Assembly: GCA_947498785.1 (NCBI GenBank)
Contig: CANMLS010000013.1
Coordinates: 1-64,000, forward strand
Length of the DNA stretch: 64,000 nt
Direction of reading: 5' to 3'
Source of the DNA: an uncultured Aquimarina sp.
Lineage (GTDB): Bacteria > Bacteroidota > Bacteroidia > Flavobacteriales > Flavobacteriaceae
Both the position numbers and the translations under genes were made by a program. Shown here in pieces: positions 9,493-19,420 of this stretch. The notes under the pieces were generated by a model. It did not search any database, was not told the DNA's origin, and saw only the letters and a list, made by a program, of their open reading frames with translations. Position 1 is the first letter of the stretch. Each line of letters begins with the position of its first letter.

Positions 9493-10362
9493 TTACTTTC
9501 TTTCCCATACTTTAAAATATTTTACATGAAATTCACCATCCAGACGATTGTCATCTGGTAAAGCTCCAAACCATTTATTGGATTCGCAGTTAAAATTAAC
9601 TTCTAGAGGTTGGTGCCAATGTGTGTTTTTTGCTTCTCTAAACAAGATTCCATCAATATAAAATCGTATGTAATCTTTAGTCCATTCTAATCCCCAGACG
9701 TGATAGTCATTTTGTAACTCTTTTGGAAAATAGAATTTTTGAGTTCTCGAAAAATGTTTTTTTACATCACCTTGAGCCTTTGGAGATTTAAAAACATGAA
9801 TATTAGAATTTAGATCATGTCTGTTATATTCCAGACCAGGTGCATTCTCACAAATATCTATTTCAGTCCACCAGTCTTTATCAACGTTTGTCATCCAAAA
9901 CCCAGATACCCAAGGAGCATCCATCAATTTACATTCGGCTTCGAAATACCCATATAAAAACTTATTTTTACTTTTAATAAAACCTGTACTATGAGTATAC
10001 CCTTCAGGTAGTTTTTCATTTTTATGCTTGTTTACACGAATAATAAGTTCATTATTTTCCAGAGAAACATTTGAACCATGAAAATATGTAGGTTGTCGCC
10101 CTTTCCAACTAGGATTATTAGGGTGCCAAATTTTTTCATTCAACTTAGGTTGATCAAATTCATCAGAGTATTTTGTGAGTAGTACCCATGCTTTGCTGTT
10201 GGTTTGATCAGAAAGCGGATAATCGTTATTTAGTCGCGCAACTGCATTTTCTATTTGTATAGAATCTATATAGTTTTTTGGAGGAATTGTTAAATCTTGA
10301 GCAAATGATATTGTTGTGATATATACCATCAAAAAAAATAAATAAAAAGAGTTTAATTTCAT
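9493..10362 (-). CDS. GH16 endo-galactanase (agarase/porphyranase type)
   Basis: This 289-residue protein has a signal peptide (1-21) and one GH16 jelly-roll domain. The family signature reads WTEIDICENAP, giving nucleophile Glu167, Asp169 and acid/base Glu172 in the ExDxxE arrangement. Aromatic residues typical of the substrate cleft surround it (GFWM before, HVWGLEWTKDYIRFYIDG after). GH16 covers agarases, porphyranases, carrageenases and laminarinases. The neighbours (GH86, GH2, sulfatases, P450) favour agar or porphyran, but the subfamily is not certain. It is the first gene of a three-gene minus-strand operon and is preceded, 59-90 bp upstream of its start, by the shared 21-bp direct-repeat motif. 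Confidence 0.87.
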   Translation of the reverse strand: MKLNSFYLFFLMVYITTISFAQDLTIPPKNYIDSIQIENAVARLNNDYPLSDQTNSKAWVLLTKYSDEFDQPKLNEKIWHPNNPSWKGRQPTYFHGSNVSLENNELIIRVNKHKNEKLPEGYTHSTGFIKSKNKFLYGYFEAECKLMDAPWVSGFWMTNVDKDWWTEIDICENAPGLEYNRHDLNSNIHVFKSPKAQGDVKKHFSRTQKFYFPKELQNDYHVWGLEWTKDYIRFYIDGILFREAKNTHWHQPLEVNFNCESNKWFGALPDDNRLDGEFHVKYFKVWERK

Positions 10363-10645
10363 TTCAAAATGCTATTTGTTTTGGAATTCAATGTATAAAA
10401 ACGAATACCTCTCTTTAACTACTATTGTTTTATAGTATAGGACATATGTTTTTTGTTTCAAGAATGTAGTATTGAAGTACAATGTATTATGTAGCATTAA
10501 AAAAAAGAGATTCAAAAAATAAAAATATAAAAGGCTTTGTAATACTTTTATAGCTCAATAAACCATTTATTCTTCTGTTTTAACCAATAGGTGTAGAGTG
10601 AAATTTAGGATTCTCACCTATTATTTTAAATATTTGTAAGAACGA
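10363..10645. promoter_or_regulatory. Divergent promoter region, GH16 operon / sulfatase operon
   Basis: This 283-bp gap between divergent operons must hold promoters in both directions. It contains the operator-like repeat at 10421-10451, listed separately. On the minus strand a possible -10 (TATACATTG) lies near 10390-10400. I could not place a confident promoter for the plus-strand sulfatase operon. Confidence 0.5.
10421..10451 (-). promoter_or_regulatory. Candidate operator, 21-bp-phased direct repeat (GH16 operon)
   Basis: Written on the plus strand, ACTATTGTTT (10421-10430) and ACATATGTTT (10442-10451) are separated by 11 bp, giving a 21-bp period. The same arrangement lies upstream of the GH43, GH3 and susC genes. 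The first half-site here is the most diverged of the set. Confidence 0.55.
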
Positions 10646-12223
10646 ATGATGTTTCTTTATCAAAGTATTATGAAGTATAAAATTAAGCTGTTGTTTTTAG
10701 GTGTATTTGCAGTTTTGTTTTCTTGTAATTCTCATAAAACAAAAATAAAAAAAACTGAAAAAGGACTATCAAAACCTAATATAGTTATTTTTTATGTAGA
10801 TGATTTGGGGTATGGTGATTTAGGATCTTATGGCGCTGTTGGTGTAGCAACTCCAAATGTGGATAGGTTAGCCCAGGGAGGGATTAAATTTACAGATGCT
10901 CATAGTAGTTCTGCTACTTGTACACCTTCACGATATTCTCTATTAACAGGTAGTTATGCATTTAGAAATAACGCAACTGTTCTAAAAGGGGATGCACCGT
11001 TAATTATTGATCAAAATATAGAAACATTGCCCGATATGCTTAAAAAAGGAGGGTATAAAACCGGGGTTGTCGGGAAATGGCATTTGGGACTTGGAGATGG
11101 CAGTGTAGATTGGAATAAAGAAATTAAACCAGGCCCTTTAGAAATAGGTTTTGACTACAGTTTTTTGATTCCATCTACTGGAGATAGAGTGCCTTCTGTA
11201 TATGTAGAAAATCGCAAAGTCGTTAATAATTCGAACGAGAATGATCCAATAAAAGTGAGTTACGTTTCTAAATTTGGCGATATGCCCGATGGTATTAATA
11301 ACCCAGAGTTATTGAGACAAAAAGCAGATACCCAGCACAGTGGTACTATTGTAAATGGAATAAGTAGAATTGGATTTATGGATGGAGGAATATCAGCGTT
11401 GTGGACAGATGAGGATTTTCCTGATGTATTAACAGATAAAGCAATTAATTTTATTGAAGGAGCCAAATCAGATCCTTTCTTTTTATTCTTTTCATTTCAC
11501 GATATTCATGTACCGAGATTGCCAAATAAAAAATTTCACGATAAAAGTACTATGGGGCCAAGAGGAGATGCAATTGTACAGATGGACTGGATGACAGGAG
11601 AAGTAATGAATGCGTTGGAGAAATTAAATTTACTAGAGAATACTTTAGTAATTTTCACTAGTGATAATGGTCCGGTTTTAAATGATGGGTATGAAGATTT
11701 GGCAGAAGAAAAACTTGGGAATCACAAACCTTCAGGAATTTATAGAGGGGGTAAGTATAGTGTATATGAAGCGGGAACAAGAATGCCAACTATTGCTTTT
11801 TGGAAAGGGAAAATTATGCCAGGAATAAGTGATGCACTATGGAGTCAGGTAGATTTATATGCATCTTTAGCAGACTTGATCAAGCAACCTATTGCTCATA
11901 ATGCAGCGATTGATAGTCAAAATATATTGCCTGTTTTATTATCATCTGAAGAAAAAGAAGGAAGAGAATATTTGTTGGAAGAATCATATACTTTATCTCT
12001 TAGAAAAGGTAATTGGAAATATATAGATCCGTTTCCTAAAGAAAAAACAATACCAGATTTTATAGAAAAAAGTAAAAATATTGAAGGAGGCTATATGTAT
12101 TTTCCTCAATTGTATAATCTTGAAGAAGATCCTTCAGAAAAAAACAATCTAGCAACTCAATATCCAGAAAAAGTAGTAGAACTTAAAATTGAATTAGAAA
12201 AAATAAGAACTACAAAGCGTTAG
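10646..12223 (+). CDS. S1-family sulfatase, lipoprotein
   Basis: This is a formylglycine-dependent sulfatase of 525 residues. The activation motif CTPSR places the catalytic formylglycine at Cys92. Metal-binding residues are visible in VDDLGYGDLG near the start and TSDNG later, and the conserved GKWHLG follows the active site. The lipoprotein signal ends LFSC (Cys27). The real start may be the ATG at 10670, which gives a tighter signal peptide. It should remove sulfate from galactan oligosaccharides in the periplasm or on the surface; in porphyran the obvious target is L-galactose-6-sulfate, but regiospecificity cannot be read from sequence. It is the first gene of the plus-strand operon sulfatase-GH2-GH28-GH28-sulfatase. 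A cytoplasmic-side formylglycine-generating enzyme must be encoded elsewhere. Confidence 0.9.
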   Translation: MMFLYQSIMKYKIKLLFLGVFAVLFSCNSHKTKIKKTEKGLSKPNIVIFYVDDLGYGDLGSYGAVGVATPNVDRLAQGGIKFTDAHSSSATCTPSRYSLLTGSYAFRNNATVLKGDAPLIIDQNIETLPDMLKKGGYKTGVVGKWHLGLGDGSVDWNKEIKPGPLEIGFDYSFLIPSTGDRVPSVYVENRKVVNNSNENDPIKVSYVSKFGDMPDGINNPELLRQKADTQHSGTIVNGISRIGFMDGGISALWTDEDFPDVLTDKAINFIEGAKSDPFFLFFSFHDIHVPRLPNKKFHDKSTMGPRGDAIVQMDWMTGEVMNALEKLNLLENTLVIFTSDNGPVLNDGYEDLAEEKLGNHKPSGIYRGGKYSVYEAGTRMPTIAFWKGKIMPGISDALWSQVDLYASLADLIKQPIAHNAAIDSQNILPVLLSSEEKEGREYLLEESYTLSLRKGNWKYIDPFPKEKTIPDFIEKSKNIEGGYMYFPQLYNLEEDPSEKNNLATQYPEKVVELKIELEKIRTTKR

Positions 12224-12295
12224 TTCTATTCTTTAAGTTCTTTAATATTTGGAACGATGAAGTTTTGATTTCCTACAACAAATAATTAGATTAAA

Positions 12296-14797
12296 ATGTT
12301 ACTTATGAATACTTTTAAATCATCAATGCTGATCTTAACTTTAGTTATAGGATGCCTATTTACATCTTGTATCAAAGATAATAAGATAAAAGAATCCTCT
12401 GTTTCTGATCAAAACTTTAATATGAATTGGCTTTTTCTAAAGGATTCGGTTGATAATGGTCAAAGCATTACTTTAAACGATTCTAATTGGAGAAAGTTGA
12501 ATTTACCCCATGATTGGGCAATAGAAGGACCGTTCAAAAAAGGAAGTGATTTGAGAACTGGAGGTTTGCCTGTACATGGAGAAGCGTGGTATAGAAAACA
12601 TTTTATAGTTGATAAAAAATATAGTAACAAACAGATATCTATTGAATTTGATGGTGCTATGAACAATGCCAAAGTATGGCTCAATGGAACTTTTATTGGA
12701 GAAAGACCTTATGGGTATATTGGATTCGAATTTGATTTGACTCCACATATCAAATTTGGAGAAGATAATGTAATTGCAGTACAATTATCTCCAGAAGATC
12801 TGGCAGCACGATGGTATCCAGGAGCAGGAATTTATAGAAACGTACGTTTAAAAGTAAATAATTCAGTACACATTCCGCAGTGGGGGACATATATAACTAC
12901 TCCAGAAGTTACTGATGAACAAGCTACGGTTAACATCAAAACGACGATAAAGAATACTAACATCTCTTCATCAGATATTGTTTTAGAAACTATTCTTAAA
13001 GATGAAAACGAAACAATAGTTGCTTCAATTTCATCACCAATAGTTATTAAAAAATCTACTGAAGAAGATATAAATCAAACCATTAAAATAGATAAACCTA
13101 AAAGATGGGATGTCAAAGCACCTGTTTTATATTCAGTAAGTAGTAATGTACTTATCGATGGAAATATTGTAGATACTTATGATAGTGAATTCGGAATTAG
13201 AACTATAGATTTTGATGCCAATAAAGGATTTATCTTAAATGGAAAACGGATAGAGCTTAATGGTGTCTGTATGCATCATGATCAAGGAGCTTTAGGGACT
13301 GCTATTAATTATAGAGCCAAAGAAAGACAGATGCAAATTATGCAAAGTATGGGGGTGAATGCGTTAAGAACAAGTCATAATCCACCTTCACCAGAATTAT
13401 TAAAGGTTTGTGATCGATTAGGAATTGTAGTAATAGTAGAAGCTTTTGACGAGTGGAAAATAGGTAAAGTACCTAATGGATATAATAAATATTTTGACAA
13501 ATGGCATGAGAAAGATTTACGAGATATGATACGAAGAGATCGCAATCACCCCTCTGTTATTATGTGGAGCATTGGAAATGAAATATTGGAACAAAGTCAA
13601 GAGGATGGATGGAAATTAACAAAACACCTCAATGATATTTGTCATGATGAAGATAGCACAAGACCTACCACTATTGGATTTAATTATTATCCCGCACCTT
13701 TTGTTAACAAACTAGCATATCAGGTTGATATAGTTGGAATGAATTATTGGCCGTTAAGTTATACAGAAATAAAAGAACAAAATCTCGATTTGATTCTGTA
13801 TGGTTCTGAGACATCTTCGCAAACAAGTAGTAGAGGAGTGTATCATTTTCCGATCGAAGCAGCTGTGCAAAAACACACAAATCATGTATCTAGTTATGAT
13901 GCAGTTGTAGGACCACCATGGGCATATCTTCCAGACGCAGAATTTGATGCACAGGAACAAAATCCATTTTCTTTGGGAGAGTTTATTTGGACTGGTTTCG
14001 ATTATATAGGAGAGCCAACACCATATGCAGGAAAAGACAATAGTACTAATGGACGTTGGACTTTAGATTGGCCATCACGATCTTCTTATTTTGCTCCTGT
14101 GGATTTATGCGGTTTTCCAAAAGATAGATATTATTTATATCAAAGTCAATGGACAACAGAACCTATGGTACATGTTTTACCACATTGGAATTGGGAAGGT
14201 AAAGAAGGAGATATTATACCTGTGTATGCGTATACCAATTGCGATGAAGTCGAGTTGATTGTAAATGGAAAATCATTAGGTAAGAAAGTAAAAGGAGTAG
14301 ACACAACAAAAGTACCTGCAGAGTTTCATGATTTTAAAAAAGGAATGTATATCTCAAAGTATCGTCTTTCCTGGGATGTGCCTTATCAGCCAGGAAGCAT
14401 AAGAGTTATAGGGTATAAAAATGGAAAAGCAGTTGCAGAAAAAGAGATTAAAACAGCGAAATCACCAGCAAAAATACATTTGATAGCAGATAGAACAGAG
14501 ATTAAAGCCGATGGAAACGATCTATCTTTTATAACAGTCAAGATAGAAGACGCTTCAGGAAATCTATGTCCAATAGCAGCAAATGATGTAAGTTTTGAAG
14601 TTACTGGAGCAGGAGTTCTGGCGGCTGTAGATAATGGTGACCAAACCGCAACCACATCATTTCAAGCTAATCATAGAAAAGCGTTTAATGGATTGTGTCT
14701 ATTGGTGGTAAAGTCAAAAAATAAAGCTGGAGAAATTAAAATTATAGCCTCTTCAGAAGGGTTAAAATCAGAAACTATTGTTCTAAAGACAAAATAA
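12296..14797 (+). CDS. GH2 beta-galactosidase, lipoprotein
   Basis: This 833-residue GH2 enzyme has a lipoprotein signal (LFTSC, Cys25), a sugar-binding domain (about 35-190), an Ig-like domain (190-300) and a TIM barrel with acid/base Glu429 in MWSIGNE and nucleophile Glu505 in LILYGSETSS. C-terminal DUF4982-like and Ig-like domains follow (about 610-833). All catalytic motifs are canonical, unlike the GH2 at 6608-9490. It should release non-reducing-end beta-galactose from agar or porphyran oligosaccharides, probably after the sulfatase or alpha-galactosidase step. It lies 72 bp after the sulfatase and 26 bp before a GH28 gene in the same operon. Linkage and substituent tolerance (for example 6-O-methyl) are unknown. 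Confidence 0.9.
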   Translation: MLLMNTFKSSMLILTLVIGCLFTSCIKDNKIKESSVSDQNFNMNWLFLKDSVDNGQSITLNDSNWRKLNLPHDWAIEGPFKKGSDLRTGGLPVHGEAWYRKHFIVDKKYSNKQISIEFDGAMNNAKVWLNGTFIGERPYGYIGFEFDLTPHIKFGEDNVIAVQLSPEDLAARWYPGAGIYRNVRLKVNNSVHIPQWGTYITTPEVTDEQATVNIKTTIKNTNISSSDIVLETILKDENETIVASISSPIVIKKSTEEDINQTIKIDKPKRWDVKAPVLYSVSSNVLIDGNIVDTYDSEFGIRTIDFDANKGFILNGKRIELNGVCMHHDQGALGTAINYRAKERQMQIMQSMGVNALRTSHNPPSPELLKVCDRLGIVVIVEAFDEWKIGKVPNGYNKYFDKWHEKDLRDMIRRDRNHPSVIMWSIGNEILEQSQEDGWKLTKHLNDICHDEDSTRPTTIGFNYYPAPFVNKLAYQVDIVGMNYWPLSYTEIKEQNLDLILYGSETSSQTSSRGVYHFPIEAAVQKHTNHVSSYDAVVGPPWAYLPDAEFDAQEQNPFSLGEFIWTGFDYIGEPTPYAGKDNSTNGRWTLDWPSRSSYFAPVDLCGFPKDRYYLYQSQWTTEPMVHVLPHWNWEGKEGDIIPVYAYTNCDEVELIVNGKSLGKKVKGVDTTKVPAEFHDFKKGMYISKYRLSWDVPYQPGSIRVIGYKNGKAVAEKEIKTAKSPAKIHLIADRTEIKADGNDLSFITVKIEDASGNLCPIAANDVSFEVTGAGVLAAVDNGDQTATTSFQANHRKAFNGLCLLVVKSKNKAGEIKIIASSEGLKSETIVLKTK

Positions 14798-14823
14798 TAG
14801 AATAATTTATAGAGAGAAAACAT

Positions 14824-16227
14824 ATGAAAAAATATAAGTCAAATTTTACAATACTATTTTTTCTGTTTTTGACGATTTGTGCCTTTTCAAAAGAATATAA
14901 TGTATTGGATTTTGGAGCAAAAGGAGACGGGGTACAAAAAGATACTCATGCTGTACAAAAAGCGATAGATACAGCTGCAAAAAATGGAGGAGGTAAAGTT
15001 GTAATTCCAGCTGGTAAGACAGTTGTCATAGGAACTATTTTTCTAAAAGATTTTGTTACCCTTCATATTGAAAATGGAGCAGTGCTATTAGGAAGTCCTG
15101 ATATAAAGGATTACTCTGATAAGACTCATAAAAATATGTATAAGAATGAACCTCACATGGATCGTTGTTTGATCTTTGCTGATAAAGCAAAATCTATTGC
15201 TATTGAAGGATATGGAATTATTGATGGTAATGGCCATCCAAAGAATTTTACTAGTAAAACGGGAAGACCAATGTTAATTAGATTTATGAATAGTAATGAT
15301 ATTCATTTAAAAGATGTAACAATTATTAATCCAGCTGCATGGACTTCTGCATTTTTGTACTGTAATGAAATTACTGTAGATGGGATTAGAATTCATAGCC
15401 GTGTTAATCATAATGGGGATGGACTTGATTTTGATGGGTGTTCCAATGTTCGTGTTTCCAACAGTTCTTTTAATACCAGTGATGACTCTATTTGTCTACA
15501 AGCATCTCAACCTGATATTCCTTGTAAAAATATAGTAGTAACCAATTGTACCTTCGAAAGTAAATGGGCAGGTATGCGAATAGGTCTTCTTTCTAGGGGT
15601 AATTTTGAGTCTGTAGCGGTAAACAATTGTACCTTTAGTAATATCGATGACTCTGGATTAAAAATTCAGATGAATGAAGGTGGAGAAATGAAAAATATGG
15701 TATTCTCTAACTTAGTCATGAAAAATGTACCACGTCCCATTTTTATGACTTTTGCGCAACAAAAAGCTTGTGTAGATTCACCAGAAAAAATGTACCCTAT
15801 GAAATCTATGCGTGATTTTATATTTAGAGGTATGGTTATTGATAACAGCGAATTAGATAAAAATTCGGTAATATTTATTACAGGAATAACAGGGCATTAT
15901 ATCGAAAATATCCTGCTAGAGGATATACAAATGACTGTTTCGGGTGGAGGAACTCTTCAAGACGTTCAAAAAACTAATATTAAAGAATATACTTTGGATG
16001 TTCTTGATGAGTGGTGGCCAGAGTTTCATTTGGTAGGTACATTACCATCATATGGTATTTATGCAAGACATATCAAAGATTTACATATTGATAATGTTCA
16101 TTTGAAAACAAAGGATAGTGATAAAAGACCTCCAATTGTTTTTGATGATGTTATTAATGGGAAAGTTAATAATGTATTTACTGATGGAAAACCTATTTCA
16201 GAAAAACAAATTGTAAAGAGAAAATAA
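14824..16227 (+). CDS. GH28-like right-handed beta-helix glycosidase
   Basis: This 467-residue protein has a signal peptide (1-22) and the N-terminal pectate-lyase-like motif NVLDFGAKGDG followed by right-handed beta-helix repeats. The GH28 catalytic region is present as NHNGDGLDFDG (Asp199, Asp202) and SDDSICLQ (Asp220, Asp221). The third GH28 motif, G-H-G, is not found; the region reads IGLLSRG. The fourth, R-I-K, is replaced by GLKIQ. Classical GH28 enzymes hydrolyse galacturonans, which agar and porphyran lack. Since the gene sits between a beta-galactosidase and a sulfatase, I infer an exo-acting role on an alpha-linked galactan unit such as L-galactose. That is not established. Confidence 0.78.
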   Translation: MKKYKSNFTILFFLFLTICAFSKEYNVLDFGAKGDGVQKDTHAVQKAIDTAAKNGGGKVVIPAGKTVVIGTIFLKDFVTLHIENGAVLLGSPDIKDYSDKTHKNMYKNEPHMDRCLIFADKAKSIAIEGYGIIDGNGHPKNFTSKTGRPMLIRFMNSNDIHLKDVTIINPAAWTSAFLYCNEITVDGIRIHSRVNHNGDGLDFDGCSNVRVSNSSFNTSDDSICLQASQPDIPCKNIVVTNCTFESKWAGMRIGLLSRGNFESVAVNNCTFSNIDDSGLKIQMNEGGEMKNMVFSNLVMKNVPRPIFMTFAQQKACVDSPEKMYPMKSMRDFIFRGMVIDNSELDKNSVIFITGITGHYIENILLEDIQMTVSGGGTLQDVQKTNIKEYTLDVLDEWWPEFHLVGTLPSYGIYARHIKDLHIDNVHLKTKDSDKRPPIVFDDVINGKVNNVFTDGKPISEKQIVKRK

Positions 16228-16368
16228 TATAGCTCAAAGGAAAGAACTATATTAATTGGATATGGTATGAATTAAAAAATAGTGTTATCTGATTTTCTAT
16301 ATCTATTTATAATATGATTCTGGAGGAATAAATAGAATACTATTTTAAAAATAAAATAAAAGGAGTTG

Positions 16369-17778
16369 ATGAATAAAAAGATCATGTTTTTAGTATTCAC
16401 TGTAGTTTTTACAATGATTTCTTGTTCTACAAAATCTGGTCAATTTGACGTTGCAGATTATGGTGCAATAGGAGATAGTTTACATATAAATACATTAGAG
16501 ATTCAAAAGGCTATTGATGATTGTAGTCAAAATGGAGGTGGAATTGTTGTTCTAAAAAAAGGCGTTTATATAAGTGGAACAATTATGTTAAAAGATAATG
16601 TAACACTTCATATTGATGAAGATGCTAAACTGGTTGGTAGTTCTAATCCGTATGATTATCAAAGTATAGATACATTCATTGATGCAACAGGACAAGAACG
16701 TGGGAATTGCCTTATTGGAGGTATAGGAGTATCTAATATTAGTATTGTTGGAAAAGGGAGTATAGATGGCAATGGAGCTGCTTTTACACATGAGAATATC
16801 TCTGTAAAAAAGAAAATGTTGGGTATAGCTTCTAGTAATAAAAAGTTTGGTGCAAATCGCCCTTTTCTATTACGTTTTGTTAAGTCGTCAAATATTAAAA
16901 TTAGAGATATAGAATTACGACAACCTGCAGCTTGGACATGTCATTTTTATCAATCTAACGCAATAGAAGTTGATAATGTAAGTATTTATAGTCATGCAAA
17001 TCATAACAATGATGGTATTGATTTAGATTCCAGTTTCAATGCAGTTATTAAAAATTGTAGAATTGATACTGGGGATGATGCTATTTGTTTTAAGACAACC
17101 AGTCCTTTGCCGACGTATGATATCAGAGTACAAAACTGTGCTTTAAAAAGTGAATGGGGGGCTTTAAAATTTGGAACAGAATCTATGGGAGATTTTTATA
17201 ATATTCATATTTCTGATTGCAAAATAGAAGATACAAGAGGAGGAGGCATAAAAATATTAAGTGTAGATGGAGGTAATATACATGATATTGAAATTGAAAA
17301 TATAACAATGAAACAAGTGGATATGCCAATTTTTATTCGCTTGGGAGAACGTTTACGAACTTATAGAGATGCAGAAAAACAAAATATAGGTTCTATTGAT
17401 AATATTAGTATTAAAAATATAATAGCAACAACCAGAGATATAAAAACATCTAGGGTATCACCTCCCAGTGGTATTTTTATGACTGGTACACCTAATCATA
17501 AAATAGGAAAAATAAAACTTCAGAATATTGATATTACACTCCCCGGAAAAGGGAAAATTTCAGAACTAAAAGCGGTAAGTGAGCAAATTGATAAGTATCC
17601 AGAGTTTAGTTTTTTTGAAGCTCTACCAGCCTATGGTCTTTTTGGTCGGCATATACAAAATATCCAAATGTCTGATATGAATTTTAGTTTAGAAAATACA
17701 GATGAAAGAACATCTATTGTTTTGGATGACGTAATATATAGTATAAATAATGGTGTAGAAAATGTAAAAAAACAATAA
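16369..17778 (+). CDS. GH28-like lipoprotein glycosidase
   Basis: A second GH28-like beta-helix protein, about 469 residues, begins at the ATG at 16369 with AGGAG just upstream; an in-frame TTG at 16366 is the alternative start. A lipoprotein signal ends MISC. The N-terminal motif DVADYGAIGD, the catalytic region NHNNDGIDLD and TGDDAICFK (Asp237, Asp238 counted from the TTG) match GH28. The usual G-H-G is missing here too (LKFGTESMG). It is clearly related to the preceding gene but distant, so this is an old duplication or two specificities rather than a recent copy. It ends 1 bp before the next sulfatase, suggesting coupled translation and a joint role in processing sulfated alpha-linked units. 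Confidence 0.78.
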   Translation: MNKKIMFLVFTVVFTMISCSTKSGQFDVADYGAIGDSLHINTLEIQKAIDDCSQNGGGIVVLKKGVYISGTIMLKDNVTLHIDEDAKLVGSSNPYDYQSIDTFIDATGQERGNCLIGGIGVSNISIVGKGSIDGNGAAFTHENISVKKKMLGIASSNKKFGANRPFLLRFVKSSNIKIRDIELRQPAAWTCHFYQSNAIEVDNVSIYSHANHNNDGIDLDSSFNAVIKNCRIDTGDDAICFKTTSPLPTYDIRVQNCALKSEWGALKFGTESMGDFYNIHISDCKIEDTRGGGIKILSVDGGNIHDIEIENITMKQVDMPIFIRLGERLRTYRDAEKQNIGSIDNISIKNIIATTRDIKTSRVSPPSGIFMTGTPNHKIGKIKLQNIDITLPGKGKISELKAVSEQIDKYPEFSFFEALPAYGLFGRHIQNIQMSDMNFSLENTDERTSIVLDDVIYSINNGVENVKKQ

Positions 17779-17779
17779 A

Positions 17780-19342
17780 ATGAATTTACAATATAAAATA
17801 ACAGATTTAGGAATAATAATGTTTTTATTATTATCGTTGTCTTCTATAAAAGCACAGCAAAGTAATACTAATCGACCTAATGTTTTAATCATTTATACAG
17901 ATGATCATCGATATACTGGAATTCATGCTTTGGGGAATCAACAAGTAGAAACACCACATATGGATACCCTTATAAATGAAGGTATTTCATTCTCTAACAC
18001 CTATTTAATGGGAGCATTTTCTGGAGCAACTTGTATTCCTAGTCGAGCTATGCTATTATCTGGAAGAAATTTGTTTGATTTAGAAGGGCAAGGGCATGTT
18101 ATTCCAAAAGAACACTTTACAATCGGAGAAACATTTAAAAAAGAAGGATATTATACACATATTGTCGGAAAATGGCATCAAGATAACAAGTCTCTTAGTC
18201 GATCATTTGATTCTGGAGATAGAATTATGGGCAGAGGGGTTTATCTTACAGACCATTTTAGAATGCCATTGTGGGATTGGGATAAAAAGGGAGAGTATAA
18301 GAAAGAAGATGCTTATTTATTAGCTTATGATAACAAAGGTAAATTAGTTCGTAGAGCCCTAAATGAACAGGATAAAAGAGGTCCTATAGGGACAGAGAAT
18401 AATGGACCACATACGTCCGAAATTTTTGCAAAAAGTGCTTCAAAATTTATTGTCAACTACGACAAAAAACAACCTTTTTTTATGTATTTGGCTTTTCATG
18501 CTCCTCATGATCCTCGTCAAGCACCAGAAATATATAGAAATAAGTATCAAACAGAAAATATAAAATTACCACCATCGTATATGATGCAACATCCGTTTGA
18601 CAATGGTCATATGGTGCTACGTGATGAGGAATTAGCTCCATGGCCTAGAACTGAAATAGTAGCACAGCAACATCTAGCAGATTATTATGCGATAATCAAC
18701 CATTTAGATACTCAGATTGGGAAAGTGATTGCAGCCCTAAAGAAAAGTGGTGATTATAAAAATACGCTTATTGTTTTAGCTGGAGATAGCGGTTTAGCAG
18801 TGGGAAATCATGGTTTGATAGGAAAACAGAATGTTTACGATGAGGATGGAGTACATGTTCCTTTTATTTTATCTGGTGGAGTTATGAAAAATAAGGGGGA
18901 AAAGATAGAAACATATAACTATATTCATGATATTTTTCCTACCATTTGTGAAATTGTAAATGTACCTGTACCCAACTCTGTAAAAGGTAAGAGCTTAATG
19001 CCGATTATAAAACAAAAAACAAAGGACCATAGAGAATCCACGTATCATGCTTATAAACAATTTCAAAGAGCATATAGAAAAGGAGAATATAAGCTGATCG
19101 AATATGTACGAGCAAAAGATTTTGATAAGAGAAAAGGTGAATTTGAATCAGGATCTAGAGTAACACAACTTTTTAATATAAAAAAGGATCCATGGGAGAC
19201 CATAGATTTATCATTTCAGCCTAAATATAAGGAGTTACTTGATCAAATGAAGAAGGAAATGAAGAATAAAGCGATCGAATTAGGAGATAAAAAAGAAAAT
19301 ATTTATGGAGAGAAATATGACTTTTGGGACTACTATTATTAA
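17780..19342 (+). CDS. S1-family sulfatase, periplasmic
   Basis: This 520-residue formylglycine sulfatase has the activation motif CIPSR (Cys85), metal-binding residues in IIYTDDHRY and LAGDSGL, and GKWHQ after the active site. The signal peptide ends around KAQQ. It belongs to a different S1 branch from the sulfatase at 10646: the region around the active site reads MGAFSGATCIPSRAM instead of HSSSATCTPSR. The two probably differ in the sulfate position or oligosaccharide they accept. It is the last gene of the operon, 1 bp after the GH28-like gene, and is followed by a strong bidirectional terminator. Confidence 0.9.
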   Translation: MNLQYKITDLGIIMFLLLSLSSIKAQQSNTNRPNVLIIYTDDHRYTGIHALGNQQVETPHMDTLINEGISFSNTYLMGAFSGATCIPSRAMLLSGRNLFDLEGQGHVIPKEHFTIGETFKKEGYYTHIVGKWHQDNKSLSRSFDSGDRIMGRGVYLTDHFRMPLWDWDKKGEYKKEDAYLLAYDNKGKLVRRALNEQDKRGPIGTENNGPHTSEIFAKSASKFIVNYDKKQPFFMYLAFHAPHDPRQAPEIYRNKYQTENIKLPPSYMMQHPFDNGHMVLRDEELAPWPRTEIVAQQHLADYYAIINHLDTQIGKVIAALKKSGDYKNTLIVLAGDSGLAVGNHGLIGKQNVYDEDGVHVPFILSGGVMKNKGEKIETYNYIHDIFPTICEIVNVPVPNSVKGKSLMPIIKQKTKDHRESTYHAYKQFQRAYRKGEYKLIEYVRAKDFDKRKGEFESGSRVTQLFNIKKDPWETIDLSFQPKYKELLDQMKKEMKNKAIELGDKKENIYGEKYDFWDYYY

Positions 19343-19354
19343 AAGTATTGTGAA

Positions 19355-19390
19355 CAAAAAAATCCTGAATCAGTCTTCAGGATTTTTTTG
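19355..19390. terminator. Bidirectional intrinsic terminator
   Basis: A perfect inverted repeat (CAAAAAAATCCTGAA, 6-base loop, TTCAGGATTTTTTTG) lies between the convergent sulfatase and GH43 genes. A-runs on one side and T-runs on the other let it work in both directions. Confidence 0.85.
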
Positions 19391-19420
19391 TTTATATAAA
19401 TCATTAAATAAGATGTTTGT

